Source: JAXGMQ01 sp964613055 (lineage in GTDB: Bacteria; Caldisericota; Caldisericia; JAAYUI01). Taken from it: a stretch of DNA of 64,000 bases. The stretch lies in NCBI GenBank assembly GCA_964613055.1, contig CAZTGD010000006.1, forward strand, positions 1 through 64,000. Reading direction: 5' to 3'. The position numbers and the translations under genes are program-made. A model generated the notes under the pieces. That model was not told the origin of the DNA. It worked only from the letters and a program-made list of their open reading frames with translations, and made no database searches. Below are positions 1-8,147 of this stretch, piece by piece; positions within the stretch are counted from its first letter, which is position 1, and every line of letters starts with the position of its first letter.

Positions 1-59
1 CATACTTATTTTTCTTCTTCATGGCTCTCTTTTCTAGTGTATGTGAGTTAGTGAATTAG

Positions 60-345
60 TTGAGTACCATATATTATTATATACAATATAAATATATCTA
101 TTATATATTACTTATATTCTAATATATTGTCAATATAATCATTTAAATATATTTACATATGTAATATATATAAATATATATATTTAGGTAGTATGATATG
201 GTATATCATATATTATACATTCTATTATTTGTTATTACGATATATAATAGTATTTGATGATATATTATATATTATAGTATGTATTAGAATGTATAGTAAT
301 GTATAATACATATTATATGACTAATTATTACCATAAATGATTCCA
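60..345. other. Very AT-rich intergenic block
   Basis: About 285 bases made almost only of A and T, with runs of TATATA and TATTAT. By hand count only about 14 % is G or C, against roughly 40 % elsewhere in the window. I see no open reading frame with a ribosome binding site, no tRNA and no regular tandem unit, only many short overlapping palindromes. Part of it (about 181-330) has clearly more G than C on the + strand. It may be a bent or easily melted spacer or the edge of an acquired segment. I found no DnaA-box cluster that would make it an origin. Confidence 0.6.
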
Positions 346-380
346 AGTATAATTCCATTCAGAATAATATCAGGAAGTCC

Positions 381-412
381 CCCTCTGCTGGTCCTCCGTT
401 TCCGGCAGAGGG
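381..412 (-). terminator. Hairpin downstream of the 432-2966 gene
   Basis: The arms CCCTCTGC and GCAGAGGG (381-388 and 405-412) can pair, extended by one mismatch and GG/CC, around a loop of about ten bases. It lies 19 bases beyond the stop of the minus-strand gene that ends at 432, where a terminator is expected. No clean U tract follows on the minus strand, so it may act as a weak terminator or as a 3' mRNA stabiliser. Confidence 0.45.
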
Positions 413-431
413 AATAAGCATAGACAGAAAA

Positions 432-2966
432 TTACTCTTCCTTCACAGGGATCTTCTCCGTGATTGTGTGTGTAACTATGTTATATCCATCAATTTCTGA
501 TGGTTCTATGTACACAATTCGATCATCCACCAGCAGTATTGAACTACAGTATTCCAATTCTTCTGCTACCGAGTACATCTTATTGGTTTTTATATCAATC
601 AGATAGATTGAATACGTTGGTTTTTCCCTGAAATTATCGTCACTCTTATAGACAGGAGTTCCAACTGCAAGCATATCATCGTTTATTGATTTAAGACTTG
701 TATTGTACCTATTGAAGAAACCTATGGGAATGTTATTTAACTTGCTAAATGCCCTAGTTTTTAGGTTCAAAGCTGAACAAGCATATTGAAAACCTCTGTA
801 AAAATTCAGTGCTATAATTGTATCACAGTTTCTCTGACCATTGCAGTAAACAAATTCAGAATATGGCAGATACAACACACTATCCATTTCAAGGTCATAA
901 CACACTGTTCTTCTCTCAATCCAGTAGTCAAGAGGTGCAGAATAATCTAGGTACGATTTAATCTGTAAAAAAAATACATATTTATCAGTTACTATATTCA
1001 TCGTATAATAAGGCCAAGAAAGTGGATATGATGGAACACCATTAAGCCTTCTTTGAAGATTATCTTGTCTGTCAACAACAAGTATGTCCGTCGATCTATC
1101 CAAGCTTTCCACTCTCTTTACTGAGTTGATGAGGAATCTTTCTCCCACCCTATAAAATGTCCTGGGTAATAATTCTCTTTTAAAAAGAGATTCTGTTACC
1201 CCATTTTCTATATCATATTCTTGGATACAGCTGAGTTTACTGTTCCTGTATTCTTGAAATATGTACACCTTTCCATCACGCATATCGAGTAGATGATCAT
1301 CAATAGATTTGCCATCGCCAATCATTGTTGATTCTGATCCATCTAGAGCAACAATAAATACCCTCCAACCTCTGGTTTCTTCATCCTCCTTCATGACTGC
1401 AAGGTGACCGCTATCAAGCATCCATTGTATCTGGTTGCTACCAGAGTAGAGCCTGTCTGTGCTTGTTTGCATCAGCTCATATTTTTCACCATCAGTAAAT
1501 GAATATGAACGAAAGAAGATAATGTCATCTAGTTTCTCCTTCCATACAACATAACCACTAGCACTCATTATTGAAGGTTCATCATATGTCCAATTCTCAA
1601 AAATCTCTATTGATTCTAAACAAACAATCTTCTCCCCAACTACCCACTCCCTATCTCTGTCAACCTTATCTTCATTCGCCAGTGGATTCCCTTCAACCGA
1701 GTGCATAAGTAGATTATACTTGCCCACATCCATACCCTTTATGAAGTAGGTAATATGCCAATCGTTTATTGTTGGATAGAGGTATTCGTTCGGTTTCTCA
1801 GTCACTCTATAGGCCGTTCGATTCTTTGTGTCATATAAATCAAGATACCACTCATCCGGATTATCACCTGTTGGATATAGAACCAGATCATCCCATATAC
1901 TTGAATGCTCAATAACTCTGGGGTCTTTTTCCAATGATTGTGGTCCGTTATAAGGATATGACTGGATATCATGACATTCTGGATCCACAATGTTGATACT
2001 CCATATTCCAGGAGGAGTCTCTTTGTAAAGGTCTTCAATAGGATAGAGCTTGATAAAAGCAAATACATCTGGTGATATCCGGATACAGTTAGAAAGCGTT
2101 CCAAGGTTCCTTTTATCATTGAGATCGATAAACTCGTCATTGGCAATATCATAGAGTGAATAGAAATTGTCTTTCCGGTAGAGATCCTCTTTTGTGTTAT
2201 CTTTATCGCTGGAAATAATACTCCTTCCAACCATCAGTTGACCACCTGACAAATCAAATACCATTGCTGACTCGACAGACTCATCCTCCTCAAAATCAAT
2301 CTCTCTGACTAATTCTCCTTCATGTGTGATTATTGTTACACAGTGACTATCTCTGTATATGGCAATATAGCATTCATCGATATCGAATTTGTAGATCATC
2401 GAGTGATCGAGAGCATAAACAAGCTTTATTGCGTCATCAGACATTCGATATGTGTACAAACCTGAAGTCTCCTCCCCTCCCATCTTCTGCCAGAAATACA
2501 GACGGTCTCCATAAAACTCAGGATATGAAACGGCGGTGCAATTAGATGATGAAACTAATTTGGGACTTTGCGAACCATCCACGGGTGCCAGCCACAACAC
2601 ACCATTATTCACGGATGAGTTTGACATGTATGACACCCAACCGTTTGAAAAAGCAACAGTGATACTTGGATAAATATCATATATATATCTAATTGGCTCT
2701 TCGTTGATTTGAACTACTTCTCCTGTTTCTACATTGCACGACATAAGATTAGTTTCACTATTCAATCTCTGAGCCCAAAGGATATAACCAGCAGTGTAAA
2801 CAGGGATAAATATCTCATCCGCTTCAGTAGTACAAACAAATCTCCCTTCATCTACATCGAGAATCCTTGTGTTAGTAACAGTTTCTTTTGAATAACCAAT
2901 GCCTACCGTCATAATCAATACTATAGTTATTATCACCGATGTGATAATTCTTCTTGTATTCATCAT
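432..2966 (-). CDS. Large exported protein of unknown function, propeller-like
   Basis: An 844-residue protein with a typical Sec signal peptide (basic start MMNTRR, hydrophobic core to about residue 24, no lipobox cysteine). The rest lacks any family motif that I recognise. It is rich in short beta-strand-like stretches with recurring aromatic residues and phrases such as IANDEFIDL, VVDRQDNL and LIDIKTNKMY. These resemble blades of TolB/WD40-like beta-propellers, so an extracellular or periplasmic binding or sensing role is an inference only. The start is supported by AGGGGGTG just upstream and by a promoter at 2995-3022. It stands alone; a hairpin follows the stop. The related-looking exported proteins at 20871 and 46434 have similar strand-rich content. 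Confidence 0.75.
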   Translation of the reverse strand: MMNTRRIITSVIITIVLIMTVGIGYSKETVTNTRILDVDEGRFVCTTEADEIFIPVYTAGYILWAQRLNSETNLMSCNVETGEVVQINEEPIRYIYDIYPSITVAFSNGWVSYMSNSSVNNGVLWLAPVDGSQSPKLVSSSNCTAVSYPEFYGDRLYFWQKMGGEETSGLYTYRMSDDAIKLVYALDHSMIYKFDIDECYIAIYRDSHCVTIITHEGELVREIDFEEDESVESAMVFDLSGGQLMVGRSIISSDKDNTKEDLYRKDNFYSLYDIANDEFIDLNDKRNLGTLSNCIRISPDVFAFIKLYPIEDLYKETPPGIWSINIVDPECHDIQSYPYNGPQSLEKDPRVIEHSSIWDDLVLYPTGDNPDEWYLDLYDTKNRTAYRVTEKPNEYLYPTINDWHITYFIKGMDVGKYNLLMHSVEGNPLANEDKVDRDREWVVGEKIVCLESIEIFENWTYDEPSIMSASGYVVWKEKLDDIIFFRSYSFTDGEKYELMQTSTDRLYSGSNQIQWMLDSGHLAVMKEDEETRGWRVFIVALDGSESTMIGDGKSIDDHLLDMRDGKVYIFQEYRNSKLSCIQEYDIENGVTESLFKRELLPRTFYRVGERFLINSVKRVESLDRSTDILVVDRQDNLQRRLNGVPSYPLSWPYYTMNIVTDKYVFFLQIKSYLDYSAPLDYWIERRTVCYDLEMDSVLYLPYSEFVYCNGQRNCDTIIALNFYRGFQYACSALNLKTRAFSKLNNIPIGFFNRYNTSLKSINDDMLAVGTPVYKSDDNFREKPTYSIYLIDIKTNKMYSVAEELEYCSSILLVDDRIVYIEPSEIDGYNIVTHTITEKIPVKEE

Positions 2967-2994
2967 AACACCCCCTATCTAGTTGCACATGAGC

Positions 2995-3022
2995 ATGATA
3001 GCACAATGAATGAAACTTTCAA
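2995..3022 (-). promoter_or_regulatory. Sigma-70-type promoter for the 432-2966 gene
   Basis: On the minus strand, -35 TTGAAA (3017-3022), a 16-base spacer and -10 TATCAT (2995-3000) preceded by TGC, an extended -10 element. The predicted transcript start is about 20-25 bases ahead of the ribosome binding site. Confidence 0.6.
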
Positions 3023-3110
3023 TTTAAATGTAAGGGAAATTATTATACTTAATAATAACCGAATATCAACTGTTATCTGTGAATGACCTGTCCTTGCTGA
3101 ATGTCAACAC

Positions 3111-3738
3111 TTAATGAATGCCATTACCATTGGCTAATACCTTCTTAAATCCTGCTTTATTTACCCGTCTCACAATAGTGCTGGCAAGAGGATAATCTGG
3201 ATCAAAGAACAACTCTCAATCAGCATAAATACCATCATCCTTTAAATCCCTTTTAACCTTTTTCAACACTCCCACTGGTTTGGGTATCTCTGGCAAGCAT
3301 GCCACATGGAAAACCATGTCAGAGGTACTATCTGAATATGGAAGGTTGTGGGCATCTGAGACCACTGGAAAAATATTTCTCACTTCTCTTTCTTCCATTT
3401 TTTTCCTAATAATGTCAACGACTTTTGGTTCAATATCTATAGCGTGTACCTCACTTGCAACTTCAGAGGCGGGGAATGTAAACACACCAGCGCCAGGTCC
3501 AAGTTCAAGCACCCTCATACCCGGTTTGATTCCCATCCATTCAATAAACCTGCCCTGGTGGTTGAACTCTGTTTCTGTGAGGTCCTTCAATGAATTCAAT
3601 TGCCCATGAGGGGATAGGAAACTTCCATATGTGACGAATAATACGAATTATCACAAGGTGAAGGAACAGAATTCCACATATCAATCCAAACACACACCAA
3701 AGCACTATCTGCCACCAGATCATGTATGCATTATACAA
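3111..3738 (-). pseudogene. Broken SAM-dependent methyltransferase
   Basis: Read on the minus strand, the first part (TTG start at 3738 or ATG at 3723) encodes a membrane segment (residues about 7-35) and then PIPSWAIEFIEGPHRNRVQPP, a lead-in typical of a group of class I methyltransferases. The frame then shifts near 3548-3562. The next frame continues with RFIEWMGIKPGMRVLELGPG, the SAM-binding motif I, then an acidic motif (HAIDIEPK) and a motif near SDAHNLPY. That frame hits TGA at 3216-3218. Past it the same frame stays open as ELFFDPDYPLASTIVRRVNKAGF, the expected C-terminus, to TAA at 3111. Two lesions in one short gene argue for a pseudogene rather than recoding, since TGA ends other genes here. 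A sequencing error could explain only one of them. Substrate unknown. Confidence 0.75.
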
Positions 3739-3784
3739 GCTACACTTGAATTTGCAAAGATAACCTGAATATCACCATACATTA

Positions 3785-3813
3785 ATCACAGATAGCGCAC
3801 AACTGATTATAAT
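3785..3813 (+). promoter_or_regulatory. Possible promoter giving a near-leaderless transcript
   Basis: TATAAT at 3808-3813 with a weak -35 ATCACA at 3785-3790 (17-base spacer). The predicted start of transcription falls at about 3820, on the ATG at 3821 of the following gene, which has no ribosome binding site. Confidence 0.35.
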
Positions 3814-3820
3814 ATTGTCG

Positions 3821-4567
3821 ATGAAGTCGATGGATTCATTCCCTTCTCAATTGGAATCCGTTCTTAACAGGAACGGGTTATCAGCGCCAAGATTCTCTGG
3901 GTGGTGGCAGGTATGGTCAAGGAACGGCAACAGGGAGGGTGCTTTATTGGTATCCCGACATCGCATTGTATCCGCTTTCCCACCAGACCTGGCATGCTCA
4001 AGGGACATTCCAGACATGACATGCTGTGTATATGATGAATACAAGGAGGATGTTGACCTATTCATGTACTTTGGTCAGCGTGAGCCTATATTGATACAGG
4101 CCGGATATGATCTTCTTGATTTCATCAGGGAAACGAAGAAACCGTTATTCTCTCGATCTGATATCGAGAATTACTACATCCTGGAGAAATCTCCACGTGT
4201 CACCTATGATGGCTCTCACCCTTCGCAGACAATCAAAGCCTCTGGTCATCTCTTCATACTGCCCGATGGTCTCGAGTTTCGATCAGTCGATTACCTGGGA
4301 AAGAGACGATGGCTGTTTCTTCCTTATAACGAGATCAAGGGCGTTCAGTTCATCATGAACAGGGTAACGACTCTCGGTATGATGGCACTTGCCAAGGTAA
4401 CATCTGACCGTATTCTCAAACCCAGACTTGTAGTAGCGACACCTAGTAGGATGGGTGATATGAACAATATTCACTTTTCAGGTCCACCAAAACTCAAAGA
4501 CTGGGCGGTCAGAATCAAGCAGGCTGGAATATTCTACAAGAGGCATATTGCAAAATACAATCATTAA
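3821..4567 (+). CDS. Unknown protein with PH/GRAM-like C-terminal region
   Basis: About 248 residues, soluble, no signal peptide. I do not recognise the family. Residues about 140-180 (GHLFILPDGLEFRSVDYLGKR and then LPYNEIKGVQF) have the pattern of GRAM/PH-like or YdjP-type domains, in which a short beta-sandwich segment reports on protein level or membrane. This is a resemblance only. The N-terminal half contains WWQVWSRNGNREGALLVSR. No Shine-Dalgarno sequence precedes any candidate start: TTG at 3815, ATG at 3821 or ATG at 3830. ATG 3821 was chosen because a -10 box ends 7 bases ahead of it. It is transcribed away from the broken methyltransferase and is separated from fixA by its own intergenic promoter region. 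Confidence 0.65.
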   Translation: MKSMDSFPSQLESVLNRNGLSAPRFSGWWQVWSRNGNREGALLVSRHRIVSAFPPDLACSRDIPDMTCCVYDEYKEDVDLFMYFGQREPILIQAGYDLLDFIRETKKPLFSRSDIENYYILEKSPRVTYDGSHPSQTIKASGHLFILPDGLEFRSVDYLGKRRWLFLPYNEIKGVQFIMNRVTTLGMMALAKVTSDRILKPRLVVATPSRMGDMNNIHFSGPPKLKDWAVRIKQAGIFYKRHIAKYNH

Positions 4568-4626
4568 CACACATTCTGATCGACCATTTCATTTTATCAT
4601 ATCTTAACTATCTGTAGTTTAAATAC

Positions 4627-4659
4627 TTGATGTGTGACTATTAGAACATATAATAGTCA
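4627..4659 (+). promoter_or_regulatory. fixABCX promoter with a perfect dyad over the -10 box
   Basis: -35 TTGATG (4627-4632), a 16-base spacer and -10 TATAAT (4649-4654). A perfect 9-base inverted repeat, TGACTATTA (4635-4643) and TAATAGTCA (4651-4659) around seven bases, covers the spacer and -10 element. This is the classic position of a repressor operator. The protein that binds is not known. The ribosome binding site AAGGAGGT follows at about 4661. Confidence 0.6.
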
Positions 4660-4674
4660 GAAGGAGGTTAACCT

Positions 4675-5502
4675 ATGCACATAGCGGTACTCATCAAACA
4701 GGTGCCTGACACGCAAGAGGTGAAAATTGATCCAGAGAAAAACACCATTGTGCGCGCAGGAGTAGAATCCATTATAAATCCCTTTGATTTAAACGCCACT
4801 GAGATGGCATTGCAACTGCGAGAGCGGTATGGAGGTGAGGTTTCAGTATTGACCATGGGACCCCCTCAAGCTGAGTCTGCACTCAAAGAGACCCTGTCTA
4901 TGGGCGTTGATCGGGTTTATCTAATCTCAGATAAAAAATTTGCCGCCGCAGATACACTCGCTACATCATACACGCTGGCTCGATCCATTGAGAAACTGTC
5001 AAAGGAGACCAGCCCGGTTGACCTGATCATCTGTGGGAAGCAGGCTGTTGATGGCGACACAGCACAGACTGGACCTGGCATTGCCAGCAGACTTGATTAC
5101 GACCAGATCACCTATGTTGTCGATGTAGACGAACTAGAACTCAAATCAAAGAAATTGGTAGTAAAAAGAAGGTTGGCAAAGGGTGTCGAGGTTGTCCAGG
5201 CTCAGCTACCAGCACTGATAACCGTTGAGAAGGACATCAATGAACCAAGGTATGCATCACTTCCCGGCCTCATTAAGGCTGAACGTTACGAAATACCGAG
5301 TTGGTCTGCGGACTTCATAGAAGCCAACACTGACCACATTGGTTTCAAGGGAAGCCCCACGTGGGTCAAACGGATCTTCACTCCGCCACCACCAGAGGGT
5401 GGACCTCTGTTTGATGACGACAAAGCTGTTGAAAAAGCACTTGATCTTGTCTTTGAAAACAAACACTTTAGGGAAGCTGTTCTTGGTCAGGAGGCGGAGT
5501 GA
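4675..5502 (+). CDS. fixA: Electron transfer flavoprotein beta subunit, FixA type
   Basis: A 275-residue ETF beta subunit. It begins MHIAVLIKQVPDTQEVKI and has the family features in order: SIINPFDLNATEMAL, a nucleotide-binding stretch VLTMGPPQAESALKE, and DLIICGKQAVDGDTAQTGPGIA, where GDTAQTGP helps to hold AMP or bifurcating FAD. FixA-type (group 2) subunits together with FixB, FixC and FixX form a membrane-associated complex that splits NADH electrons to quinone and to low-potential ferredoxin or flavodoxin. The operon order fixA-fixB-fixC-fixX with overlapping stops and starts supports this. Start: ATG with AAGGAGGT eight bases upstream. Nothing looks damaged. Without nif genes nearby the electrons may serve another reductase. 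Confidence 0.93.
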   Translation: MHIAVLIKQVPDTQEVKIDPEKNTIVRAGVESIINPFDLNATEMALQLRERYGGEVSVLTMGPPQAESALKETLSMGVDRVYLISDKKFAAADTLATSYTLARSIEKLSKETSPVDLIICGKQAVDGDTAQTGPGIASRLDYDQITYVVDVDELELKSKKLVVKRRLAKGVEVVQAQLPALITVEKDINEPRYASLPGLIKAERYEIPSWSADFIEANTDHIGFKGSPTWVKRIFTPPPPEGGPLFDDDKAVEKALDLVFENKHFREAVLGQEAE

Positions 5503-6509
5503 TGGCTGACAAAAAAGAATGGTTGGATGTACTAGTTTATATTGAAATATCAGATGGCAAACCACATGAAGTAGGTTGGGAGTTGTTGGGACAGGCAACA
5601 CGTCTTGCCGGAAAACTCAACCAGAAGGTAAAGGCTCTCATCATCGGCAATGGAGCATCCAAGTTTGCCGAAGAAGCAGTTTCATACGGCGCTGAAACCG
5701 TGTATGTTGTGGACGATCTTGCATATGAAACATATGTAACTCGCACATACTGCAACGCATTCTGCAAGGTAGTAAACGAGTACAAACCAAAGATTGTTCT
5801 TATTGGTGCAACACCGCTAGGCAGAGACCTTTCAGGTGCCGTAGCTACAAATCTTCAGGCTGGTCTGACAGCTGACTGTACAGGGTTGGACATAGACGAG
5901 AAGACTCACAAGCTGTTATCAACAAGACCGACCTTTGGTGGTAACATAATGGCAACCATCTTCTGCCAGAAGGGTCAACCAGAGATGTCTACTGTCAGAC
6001 CCAAGGTCATTAAGAAGGGTAAACCAGATACTTCTAGGAAGGGTGAGATAGTAAACGTTGACATACCAGTCGATCCGAAAGACCTCACCGTAAAGGTACT
6101 CGAATTCATCCCAGACAAGGCCGGAACAGTTGAGATAGAACACGCCAAGATAATTGTAGCTGGTGGCAAAGGTGTCAACAGCCCGGAGGGCTTCGAGCAA
6201 CTCAAAAAGCTGGCAGACCTACTTGGCGGTGAGGTTGCAGGTTCAAGGCCAATGATCGAGGCCGGACTGCTTCCCCAAGAGCGTCAGGTTGGTCAAACGG
6301 GTAAAACCGTTTGCCCAAGGGTATTTATTGCGGTAGGTATAAGCGGTGCCATCCAGCACCTGGTGGGCATGCAGAACTCCGATGTAATTATATCGATCAA
6401 CAGTGATCCCGAGGCGGCGATCTTCCAGGTATCGACCGTTGGCATAGTCAAGCGTTGGCAAGAGGTTGTTCCAAACCTCATACAGGAGCTTGAGAGGAGG
6501 TTGAACTGA
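5502..6509 (+). CDS. fixB: Electron transfer flavoprotein alpha subunit, FixB type
   Basis: About 335 residues. The N-terminal domain (to about residue 190) has the ETF fold with LIGATPLGRDLSGAVATNL. The C-terminal FAD-binding domain holds GSRPMIEAGLLPQERQVGQT followed by GKTVCPRVFIAVGISGAIQH and SDVIISINSDPEAAIF, the residues that hold FAD in the family. It pairs with FixA. The ATG at 5502 overlaps the fixA stop (TGATG) and has AGGAGG at good spacing. A GTG one codon earlier is possible but less likely. There is no ferredoxin insertion at the N-terminus, unlike some clostridial EtfA proteins, so the low-potential electron probably leaves via FixX or a soluble carrier. Confidence 0.93.
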   Translation: MADKKEWLDVLVYIEISDGKPHEVGWELLGQATRLAGKLNQKVKALIIGNGASKFAEEAVSYGAETVYVVDDLAYETYVTRTYCNAFCKVVNEYKPKIVLIGATPLGRDLSGAVATNLQAGLTADCTGLDIDEKTHKLLSTRPTFGGNIMATIFCQKGQPEMSTVRPKVIKKGKPDTSRKGEIVNVDIPVDPKDLTVKVLEFIPDKAGTVEIEHAKIIVAGGKGVNSPEGFEQLKKLADLLGGEVAGSRPMIEAGLLPQERQVGQTGKTVCPRVFIAVGISGAIQHLVGMQNSDVIISINSDPEAAIFQVSTVGIVKRWQEVVPNLIQELERRLN

Positions 6510-7813
6510 TGGAAGAGAAATTTGACCTGATCATCGTTGGATCTGGACCAGCAGGCATCAGTTCAGCAATCGTTGCGGCAATGGGTGGTTTGAAGGTAAT
6601 CGTGATTGAGCGAGGTGAGTTCCCCGGCTCAAAGAGTGTTTTTGGAGGCGTAGTCTACGCATCCGAGATTGCAAAACTCGTACCCGAATTCTGGAACGAG
6701 AAGAGGATACCCATTGAACGCAGGATTACCGACTCCAGACTCGTATACATGAATGACAACGGCGCGCTCCAGGTTGGCTATAAAACGGGCAAGTTCGCAG
6801 AGGATCCACCTAATGTGCTTTCCGTACACCGTGCTAAGTTTGACCGCTGGTTTGCCAAGAAAGCGCAAGAAGCAGGAGCACTTATCATATGCAACACGTG
6901 TGTTGAAGAGGTGCTTCGGGATAACACCGGCAGAGTTACCGGCGTGAGGACCGGAAGACCCGACGGAGATGTGTTTGGAAAGATGGTCATCTTCGCAGAT
7001 GGTATCCAGTCACCTCTCACTGTTAGAGCCGGCATACGCCCCGAGGTAAAGCCAGAGAATGTAGCACTTTCTGTTAAAGAGAACATCCAAATCGGCGAAG
7101 AGGAAGTCAACAAGCGATTTTCAGTCAAGCCGGGCGAGGGTGTGACCTTTGAAATGCTTGGTTCGATGGCAGACGGCATGGACGGCGTTGCCATAATGTA
7201 CACCAACAAGGACACGGTTTCACTTGGAGTTGGTGCAAACCTGAAACAATGGATGGTGAACAGGAACACACCGTATGAATTGATTGACAGACTCAAGGAA
7301 CACCCATTTGTCAAGCCGTTTGTTGAGGGTGGCACCCTGAAGGAATACACAGCACACTGGCTACCTGAGGGTGGTTGGGACACCATACCAAAGCTCTATG
7401 GTGATGGCTATCTGTTGACCGGTGACACGGCGATGCTGTTCAACACACTTCACAGAGAGGGTACAAACCTCGCTCAGGCAACGGGTCGCATGGCAGGTGA
7501 GATGGCTTTGGAAGCCATTAGCAAAGGAGACACGAGCGAAAAAGCCCTAAAGGTGTACAACACACGCGTCATGAAGAGTTTTGTCGGCAAGGATATGAAA
7601 AAATACAAGGGCTTTGGTCACTTCCTCTTCAAGAACAAAGACCTCTTCAGCACACTCCCCGAGTTTGTCGGCGAGACATGTGAGGAGATGCTCAGGGTAG
7701 ATGGAGCTTCAAAGAGGGAGAAACAAGCCAGAATCAAGAAGAACTTTGGCAAGAAGATAGGGCTGATGAAACTTCTAAAAATCGGTTGGAAAGGATGGAG
7801 GATTGTAAGATGA
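6509..7813 (+). CDS. fixC: FixC, ETF-quinone oxidoreductase-like flavoprotein
   Basis: A 434-residue FAD protein. The dinucleotide-binding motif GSGPAG is at residues 11-16, followed by VIVIERGEFPGSKSVFGG. A second FAD motif lies near residue 310 (LTGDTAMLFN), and LHREGTNLAQATGRMAGEMAL corresponds to the segment in ETF:QO that packs against FAD and quinone. FixC takes electrons from FixAB and passes them to quinone together with FixX. It is about 100 residues shorter than mitochondrial ETF:QO because the 4Fe-4S domain is the separate FixX gene. The ATG overlaps the fixB stop (TGATG), so translation is probably coupled. Confidence 0.93.
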   Translation: MEEKFDLIIVGSGPAGISSAIVAAMGGLKVIVIERGEFPGSKSVFGGVVYASEIAKLVPEFWNEKRIPIERRITDSRLVYMNDNGALQVGYKTGKFAEDPPNVLSVHRAKFDRWFAKKAQEAGALIICNTCVEEVLRDNTGRVTGVRTGRPDGDVFGKMVIFADGIQSPLTVRAGIRPEVKPENVALSVKENIQIGEEEVNKRFSVKPGEGVTFEMLGSMADGMDGVAIMYTNKDTVSLGVGANLKQWMVNRNTPYELIDRLKEHPFVKPFVEGGTLKEYTAHWLPEGGWDTIPKLYGDGYLLTGDTAMLFNTLHREGTNLAQATGRMAGEMALEAISKGDTSEKALKVYNTRVMKSFVGKDMKKYKGFGHFLFKNKDLFSTLPEFVGETCEEMLRVDGASKREKQARIKKNFGKKIGLMKLLKIGWKGWRIVR

Positions 7814-8094
7814 GTAAGATAGAAGACAAGCTGTACACAACTCGATTCAAGGTCGACGAAACCCCTCATCTGAAGATTGCCGATCAGTCAATCTGCTTGA
7901 AATGCCTTAAGGAACACGGACAACCCTGCACCATCTTCTGCCCGGCAAAGGTCTACATCTGGGAAGAGGATCACATAAATGTCGTGTATGAGGGTTGCCT
8001 GGAATGTGGTAGCTGTCGCATCGGATGTCCCTACACCAACATCACCTGGAACTTCCCCAGGGGTGGATTTGGGGTGATGTTCAAGCTGGGATAA
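7810..8094 (+). CDS. fixX: FixX, ferredoxin-like subunit
   Basis: 94 residues, the usual FixX length. The second cysteine cluster CLECGSCRIGCP (CxxCxxCxxxCP) binds one 4Fe-4S cluster. The N-terminal CLKCLKEHGQPCTIFCPA is the FixX-specific stretch. The C-terminal NFPRGGFGVMFKLG is typical. It corresponds to the C-terminal domain of ETF:QO and would shuttle electrons between FixC and quinone. The ATG at 7810 overlaps the fixC stop as ATGA and has GGAGG 9-10 bases upstream. Earlier in-frame ATGs lie inside fixC without a ribosome binding site. It is the last gene of the operon; I see no strong terminator after it. Confidence 0.92.
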   Translation: MSKIEDKLYTTRFKVDETPHLKIADQSICLKCLKEHGQPCTIFCPAKVYIWEEDHINVVYEGCLECGSCRIGCPYTNITWNFPRGGFGVMFKLG

Positions 8095-8147
8095 TAAAAA
8101 ATGGCTGACAGTCGATAAACTGATGTCAACCAAAGAAGTAGGTTAAT

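Noticed and set aside
1..431. Replication origin in the AT-rich block
   Set aside because: No dnaA, dnaN or gyrB genes and no DnaA-box cluster nearby.
3216..3218. TGA read as an amino acid in the methyltransferase
   Set aside because: TGA ends many intact genes here (fixA, fixB, fixC, miaB, tsaD), and the same gene also has a frameshift; a pseudogene is simpler.
6778..7386. 202-codon open frame antisense to fixC
   Set aside because: It is a mirror effect of fixC codon use; fixC is complete and conserved over the whole stretch.
8100..8140. Possible terminator after fixX (TGACA ... TGTCA stem)
   Set aside because: The stem has a mismatch, the loop is long and no T run follows.
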